A stretch of DNA of 64,000 nucleotides from Deltaproteobacteria bacterium (GTDB lineage: Bacteria; Myxococcota_A; Polyangia; HGW-17; JAJRWW01), in the NCBI GenBank assembly GCA_029938605.1, contig JAOZUO010000011.1, forward strand, positions 1 to 64,000. Direction: 5' to 3'. Both the position numbers and the translations under genes were made by a program. Shown here one piece after another: positions 59,399 through 64,000 of this stretch. The notes under the pieces were generated by a model. That model saw only the letters and a program-made list of their open reading frames with translations, ran no database searches and had not been told where the DNA came from. Within the stretch, counting starts at the first letter, position 1, and each line of letters starts with the position of its first letter.

Positions 59399-60649
59399 AT
59401 GCCAGCCACCCGACAAATCCCGATCCTGCTGACCGCCATCATGGCGACGATGCTGGGATTCGGGGTGGAGGCCGCCGGAGCGCCCCTGGGTCGCCCCGTG
59501 CCGGGCGAGCGTCAGCCCACGATCGGGGACTTCTGGAAACGGGAGGCGCCGACAAAAACAAAGAAACGCGAGGTGCGGTTCAATCGGGCCATGAAGCTCA
59601 TTCGCCAGGGGCTGTCGGGTGGAATACGCACCAAGGTGATCAACCGGGCATCGGTGCGGGTGGGCCACGCCCTGCTCGGGCTGCTGGCCACACGAAATCC
59701 CAAAGAGACCCGATTCTGGTACTGGTACGGATATGCGTCCCTGGTCCTGGGCCGCCACCAGCTCACCATGGGGGCCTGGAAGCGGGTCTGGAAGCAGCAA
59801 CCCGACCACTGGGACACCTCGTCCATGGCCTTCGAGCTGGGCATCCTCTACGCCAAGAAGCGGCGCTACGCCGAGTCCGTGGCCGTGTACCGCAAGGGCA
59901 TGCCGGCGTCCTTCCACCTCACCACCCGATCCATCATGGCGTCCAACTGCGCCGAGTCCCTCATGGCCCTGGGCAAGGTCCGACAGGCCGTGGCCATGTA
60001 CCGTACGTCCATTCGGCTGCGGCCCAGGGGCAACAACGCCGCCTGGTGGGGCCTGATGATCGCCTACGACCGCCGAGGCTTGACCGCCGCCTCGGACCAG
60101 GCTCGGAACCAGGCTCTCATGCTGGACCCCAACCTCCGCGGCCTGGCGGGCCCGGCCGTCTTCTTCGTGCCCACCGGTGATGTGCACTACTACCTGGCGC
60201 TGGCCTACGAAGGCCAGGGGCGGATCCGAGACGCCGCGGACCAGTGGGTGCGGTACCTGCAAGCCCGCCCCCAGTCCCGTTGGAAGAAGCGGGTGATCCT
60301 CCACCAGGCCCGACTCAAACGGCTCATGGCGAGGTGGAAGCCCCGGGTCTACCTGATGACCACGCGCCCCCAGCTCCTGGGCTCCACGGTGGCCGGGCTC
60401 ATGGCCCCCCTGGGTGCGTGCTATCGCCGCCGGGCCAAACAGGTCAAGACCCTGCCCCAGGGCCGGCTGCCCCTGTATTTGACCCTGAAAAAGCAGCGCA
60501 TCACCTCGGTGCGAATCGGCTGGTCCCCACGCCAGGTACGCGATCGAGCGCTGCAGCGGTGTGTGATCCGCCGACTGCAAAACCGCCGACTGCCCGGTGC
60601 GAAGCGTGCTAGAATTGTCGCGGTATTTCAACTGGAGCCAGGCCCATGA
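59399..60649 (+). CDS. TPR protein with AgmX/PglI-like C-terminal domain
   Basis: 416 residues. A signal peptide (about 1-27, near VEAAGA) is followed by TPR-like helices (about 60-310). The C-terminal 90 residues (PLGACYRRRAKQ..LPLYLTLKKQRITSVRIG..RCVIRRLQNRRLP) have the pattern of the AgmX/PglI C-terminal domain: a Cys near the start, two strands with basic residues, and a second Cys. That domain is known from Myxococcus gliding-motility and related proteins. ATG 59399. It overlaps the next TPR gene by four bases (ATGA). Confidence 0.75.
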   Translation: MPATRQIPILLTAIMATMLGFGVEAAGAPLGRPVPGERQPTIGDFWKREAPTKTKKREVRFNRAMKLIRQGLSGGIRTKVINRASVRVGHALLGLLATRNPKETRFWYWYGYASLVLGRHQLTMGAWKRVWKQQPDHWDTSSMAFELGILYAKKRRYAESVAVYRKGMPASFHLTTRSIMASNCAESLMALGKVRQAVAMYRTSIRLRPRGNNAAWWGLMIAYDRRGLTAASDQARNQALMLDPNLRGLAGPAVFFVPTGDVHYYLALAYEGQGRIRDAADQWVRYLQARPQSRWKKRVILHQARLKRLMARWKPRVYLMTTRPQLLGSTVAGLMAPLGACYRRRAKQVKTLPQGRLPLYLTLKKQRITSVRIGWSPRQVRDRALQRCVIRRLQNRRLPGAKRARIVAVFQLEPGP

Positions 60650-61818
60650 AAGCAAGCCCTACCCGGGTACTCCTGATTCTCCTGGCGCTGCTATTTCTGC
60701 CCACGCCAGCGGCCGCGCGCAAGTGGAAGGGGAGCAAGCGTCACCTGAAGCTATGGGATCGGGTGCTGTATAAGCGCTACCAGCGCACCGAAAAGCTGGC
60801 GGAGACGGCAAAACAGCACGCCAGCCGGGGGCGCTACAAACAAGCCGTGGCCGTGCTCAACCAGGCCATCCGGATCCGGCCCTACGCCTCGGGCCTCTGG
60901 TTCAACCTGGGCACGGTGCACTCCTACGCGGGCAACTACAAACCCTGCGTCGACGCCCTTCGTACGGCCCGTAAGCTAAACTCCAAGCACAAAATACACC
61001 TCACCTCCTTTCGGCTGGGGCTGTGTCTCTCCATGTCGGGCCGCATCAGCGAGGGCGTCGTCGAGTACCGAAAGGTCACCCCGAGCCGCTGGGTTACCCG
61101 CGCGGTGCTCAACTGGAACATGGCTGACAACTACATGGCCCTGGGCCGGCTCAAGGAGGCCGTCGGGCACTACCAGACCTCCCTGGTTGCCAACCCAGGC
61201 CAGCTGGTGTTGCACTTCGCCCTGGCCGTGGCCCTGGACCGCGCCGGCAAGCTGCGCTCGGCGGACCGCCAGCTCCAGCGGGCCAACCGCCTGGATCCCA
61301 CGGGAGCGTCGCTCAGCGGCAAGGACATCATCTGGCTGCCAAGCCATGACCACCTGTACTACCGGGCCCTGAGGGCCTTCTCTTTACGGCAGCGGGGAGA
61401 GGCTCTGCGGTGGTGGAAAAAATTCGTCTCCGTCTCACCCCGGAGCCCTTGGAACTTTGTCATCGAACGCCGGGTATCCCTGCTGCGGAAAGCCCCGTTT
61501 ACCCCGAAGGATGTGAGCCTGCAAAAGGGCGCCGCGGACCTCAAGGAGCTCGCAGCGACGCTCACCCGATCCCACGTCGCCCTACGAAGTTGCCTGGGCT
61601 CGAACACCACACCCAAGCTCGCCGATCTCCGCGGCCTACGGGTGGGAATCGTATCCGGCCGCCACGGCCCGACGCGAATCACGATCCTCAAGCACTTCGG
61701 CACCCTACCGTCTTCCACCAAAACCTGCATCCAATCAGCCCTACGCAAAGCGAGCTGGACCAAAATCCTAAAAACCCGCAACCCCATCTCCTTCTCCATC
61801 TCCCTGGTAGGCCCCTGA
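60646..61818 (+). CDS. TPR protein with AgmX/PglI-like C-terminal domain
   Basis: 390 residues, a relative of the previous gene. A signal peptide (about 1-25, ending AAARK) is followed by TPR units (about 60-250; YKQAVAVLNQAIRIRPYASG). The C-terminal 90 residues again fit the AgmX/PglI type (LRSCLGSNTTPKLADLRGL..TCIQSALRKASWTKIL). It begins at ATG 60646 with a 4-base overlap with the previous stop. The pair is likely a duplication and may be subunits of one envelope complex. Confidence 0.75.
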   Translation: MKASPTRVLLILLALLFLPTPAAARKWKGSKRHLKLWDRVLYKRYQRTEKLAETAKQHASRGRYKQAVAVLNQAIRIRPYASGLWFNLGTVHSYAGNYKPCVDALRTARKLNSKHKIHLTSFRLGLCLSMSGRISEGVVEYRKVTPSRWVTRAVLNWNMADNYMALGRLKEAVGHYQTSLVANPGQLVLHFALAVALDRAGKLRSADRQLQRANRLDPTGASLSGKDIIWLPSHDHLYYRALRAFSLRQRGEALRWWKKFVSVSPRSPWNFVIERRVSLLRKAPFTPKDVSLQKGAADLKELAATLTRSHVALRSCLGSNTTPKLADLRGLRVGIVSGRHGPTRITILKHFGTLPSSTKTCIQSALRKASWTKILKTRNPISFSISLVGP

Positions 61819-61925
61819 GGAGCGTATACCGGTAGAAGCCTGCAAGGACGGTCTGCCCGCCAGCGGAACTACCGGTGCAGGCCAACAATATTGTACGAGA
61901 TGGGATCTGGGAAAGAAGGGAGGCG

Positions 61926-63122
61926 CTACCGGCTACGGCGACGGAAGCTCAGGGGGAAATGGTAGGTGCCCGACACGCCCACGTACCAGGCGATGCCGGT
62001 GTTCTCGCCAGCGGGAATGTCGCCGCAGATGTCTCCATCACAATACGAAGTGGGGACCAGCTTGTAGATACGGCCCAGGACGCCCATGGAGAAGATCCGG
62101 CTGAAGAAGTAGTCCACGCCCATACCCGCCGAGATGGCGGGACCCGAGATCGAGAGGTTCGTGTCGTAGCCGCTCATGTCGGTATAGTTCTGCGAGATGG
62201 AGCCATAGCCAACGCCAAAGCTACCCCAGACATCCAGCCGGCCCAAGGGGATGAAACCACGAGCCTCCACCACACCTACAGCCCAAAGGAGGGCTCCGGA
62301 GTCGTAATAGTCGGCGTTGGAACCCACCACCGAAACCCCACCATGAACGCCGATGGCGAAGAAGGGGAAGATACGCCACAGGGCCGTGAAGTATCCACCG
62401 AAGCCCGTCGCCGTGTCAGATACGTATCCGTCGGCCGAGGCGAAGGCCGACGGTCCAAAGTCCACCGACAAAATCAGGCTGCGACGGTGCGGGCCGCCCC
62501 GACTTTTGATGCCTTGGGGCGGGGGCGGAGCGCCGCCACCACCGCCGCCATACACACCACCGGTGGTGCCGCCACCGGGAGGAGGCGGCACAGCATAGGG
62601 ATCGGGACCGGGCAGGGGATCCCCAGCCATAGCGCCCGGAGTCCCTGCACCCGGGGTCGTGCCCCCAGGCGGGGGCGGGACGGTACCACCCGAGGTGCCC
62701 GAGCCCGGCACAGGTCTGGGATCACCACCCGGCGTGGTCCCGGCTGAGGCCGCCAGCTGCTTCCAGCTGCCGATCTTCGTCCGTACGTCCGCCACCGACG
62801 GATGCTTGGGGCTCATGGAGTGCTTGGAATGGTTCTTGATGTACTTCTCAAGGTAGTAGATGCCCTTGTTGTAGTCGCGCAACGCCGAGTAACAGTTGGC
62901 AATTCCGTAGTCCAGGATGGGATGGTACTTGAGGTCCTTGACCTCGTCGAAGGCCCGGATGGCCTCCTGGTACTTGCCCTGGCGATAGAGGGTTCTGGCC
63001 TTCTTGAACGCGGCCGCGATCTGCTTCGTCTTGGCCGGAGCGGCCTCCGCCGCCGAGGACCAGGCGCTGCTTAATAACAAAGCGCCCGCAAAAACTACTG
63101 CTAGTGGTCGTGTCAAACGCAT
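61926..63122 (-). CDS. TPR-linker-beta-barrel outer-membrane protein
   Basis: 398 residues. A signal peptide (about 1-28, ending AEAAPA) is followed by two or three TPR units (about 30-120), a Pro/Gly-rich linker (about 135-215), and a C-terminal barrel of about eight strands with aromatic alternation (SLILSVDFGPSAFASADGYV; SISAGMGVDYFFSRIFSMG is similar in kind, not verbatim), ending near TYHFPLSF plus a basic tail. This domain order (TPR, Gly/Pro linker, barrel) recurs in Myxococcota-like genomes. ATG 63122 is preceded by AGGAGAAGTCG. Confidence 0.75.
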   Translation of the reverse strand: MRLTRPLAVVFAGALLLSSAWSSAAEAAPAKTKQIAAAFKKARTLYRQGKYQEAIRAFDEVKDLKYHPILDYGIANCYSALRDYNKGIYYLEKYIKNHSKHSMSPKHPSVADVRTKIGSWKQLAASAGTTPGGDPRPVPGSGTSGGTVPPPPGGTTPGAGTPGAMAGDPLPGPDPYAVPPPPGGGTTGGVYGGGGGGAPPPPQGIKSRGGPHRRSLILSVDFGPSAFASADGYVSDTATGFGGYFTALWRIFPFFAIGVHGGVSVVGSNADYYDSGALLWAVGVVEARGFIPLGRLDVWGSFGVGYGSISQNYTDMSGYDTNLSISGPAISAGMGVDYFFSRIFSMGVLGRIYKLVPTSYCDGDICGDIPAGENTGIAWYVGVSGTYHFPLSFRRRSR

Positions 63123-63370
63123 CGACTTCTCCTTATGACCTCTGTACATCGTGTTTTTCAAACGCGGCTCACGCCCCAGAGTTTACGCAAATAACGACAA
63201 TACCTTGCCGCGCTTCCAAGAAAACCTGGATCGAGCCCACGCTTTGTACGCAAGGCCACAAAAATGACCTTCGGTGCACCGGGCGTGTATGTTGGACGGA
63301 AAGATAGCACCGAAGCTTCACCCTGTCCAAGAGTGCATGGCTACGGTGCCAGGGAGGGAGGGGGGAGAAG

Positions 63371-64000
63371 CTACATGCCCATGCCCATGCCGCGCCGACG
63401 CATGTGGCGACGCACGCGCATGCCGCGCACGCCCATGTGACCGCGCATGTGCATGCTGCGTAAGCGCTTGCCGAAACGCATGCCGCGCACACCGCGCGGA
63501 CCCCCCATGACGCGCACGTCGCGACGGCCCATGACGCGCACGCCACGGGGGTGCATGCCACGCAGGCCATGCGGACCCATCACGCGCACACCGCGGGGGT
63601 GCATACCGCGCAGGCCGCGGGGGTGCATGCCCGGGCGCATACCACGACGCCAACGACGACGCATCTGGCGCATTTTTTTCCGGTAGGAGGGGCGCTTGGC
63701 CCAACGAGCGCGACGCTTCAGGGAGTACTTTTTCCAGACTTTTCGCTTGGTCGCGGCGCGCTTCCAGCGCTTGGCCCGACGCTCCTGCCACTTTTTGTTC
63801 TGGAACCAGTTCTTGTTGCGCCGCCGCACGAAGTTCCCCTCAAGCTTACGCCGCTTGCCACGGTACATGGGGCGCCGGTACACAGGACGCTTAAAACCCT
63901 CGATGACGATACGCTGGCGCCGTAGCCTCCGACGCAGCCGAAGCTTGGCGTAGAACTTGGGAACCTCAACCTTGAGCTTGGGAGCCAGGATCCGCCCCTC
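63371..64000 (-). CDS. Arg/Met/His-rich repeat protein (5-prime end beyond the window)
   Basis: At least 209 residues; the reading frame stays open to the window edge (first visible residues EGRILAPKLKVEVPKFYAKL), so the start lies beyond 64000. The visible N-terminal part is highly basic (Arg/Lys/Tyr). The C-terminal half (about 130-209 of the visible part) consists of RGMHPRGVRVMG-type repeats rich in Arg, Met, His and Gly, encoded by short DNA repeats at about 63430-63640. Metal binding or nucleic-acid/membrane association is conceivable, but no family is recognised. The 248-base gap to the barrel gene holds its 3-prime region and that gene's promoter; nothing else is seen. Confidence 0.6.
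   Translation of the reverse strand, partial: EGRILAPKLKVEVPKFYAKLRLRRRLRRQRIVIEGFKRPVYRRPMYRGKRRKLEGNFVRRRNKNWFQNKKWQERRAKRWKRAATKRKVWKKYSLKRRARWAKRPSYRKKMRQMRRRWRRGMRPGMHPRGLRGMHPRGVRVMGPHGLRGMHPRGVRVMGRRDVRVMGGPRGVRGMRFGKRLRSMHMRGHMGVRGMRVRRHMRRRGMGMGM

Overview
The window comes from a GC-rich Gram-negative bacterium, most likely a deltaproteobacterial or Myxococcota-type lineage. This is inferred from gene content: three Hanks-type Ser/Thr kinases, an FHA-domain protease, PEGA-domain proteins, MopE-type metal-binding repeats, TPR proteins with AgmX/PglI-like C-termini, and many lipoproteins and beta-barrels of the outer envelope. I see no rRNA, tRNA or CRISPR array. The lineage was not checked by any search.

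Layout. 0-4.5 kb (minus): a Cys-rich protein, 6-phosphofructokinase, the RseP-type site-2 protease and a small coiled-coil lipoprotein. 4.6-11.8 kb: a transglutaminase-like lipoprotein, a Ser/Thr kinase with a PAS domain, an L,D-transpeptidase fused to DUF1287, and a second kinase. 11.8-18.8 kb (minus): a membrane Fe-S oxidoreductase of the ETF:menaquinone type, a GHKL-ATPase/HExxH fusion paired with a Trp/Pro-repeat protein, then AICAR transformylase, IMP cyclohydrolase (a split purH) and purN. 19-28 kb: an FG-GAP propeller lipoprotein, a barrel protein, a WD40 kinase, and a lipoprotein / Omp85 / TPR cluster. 28-38 kb: an inositol-monophosphatase family enzyme, PEGA proteins, an S41-peptidase-like lipoprotein beside an IS200 TnpA relic, and an outer-membrane protein. 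38-47 kb: an NtrC-type regulator, a GT39-type glycosyltransferase, a CPBP protease, an FHA-trypsin protein, and PEGA and TPR proteins. 47-53 kb (minus): DUF1232, a MopE-repeat protein, and a run containing a histidine phosphatase, FmdB-type zinc ribbon, def, a 36-codon ORF, an MlaF-like ATPase, an MlaD-like protein and a PqiC-like lipoprotein. 53-64 kb: a propeller-transglutaminase, a SohB-type protease, a frameshifted GAF/HD-GYP protein, two coupled TPR proteins, a TPR-barrel protein and an Arg/Met/His-rich repeat protein cut by the window edge.

The most unusual signal is not a conventional gene. A dispersed family of 155-165 bp imperfect palindromes has four full copies (6332-6496, 11181-11334, 20894-21054, 28252-28409) and two solo arms (near 16079 and 53484). 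The terminal arms differ between copies but match within each copy, and the central stem shows compensatory changes. Two copies lie inside reading frames and keep them open: one in a kinase, one in the signal-peptide region of an exported protein. A separate 245 bp MITE-like element with perfect 25 bp terminal inverted repeats sits at 18844-19088. Short tandem repeats are common. Two genes have their stop codons inside such arrays, and several proteins carry peptide repeats made by 9-24 bp units.

Functionally the window is dominated by envelope biology: site-2 proteolysis, peptidoglycan cross-linking, lipid transport, outer-membrane proteins and surface lipoproteins. This is combined with eukaryote-like signalling and a small block of purine biosynthesis.
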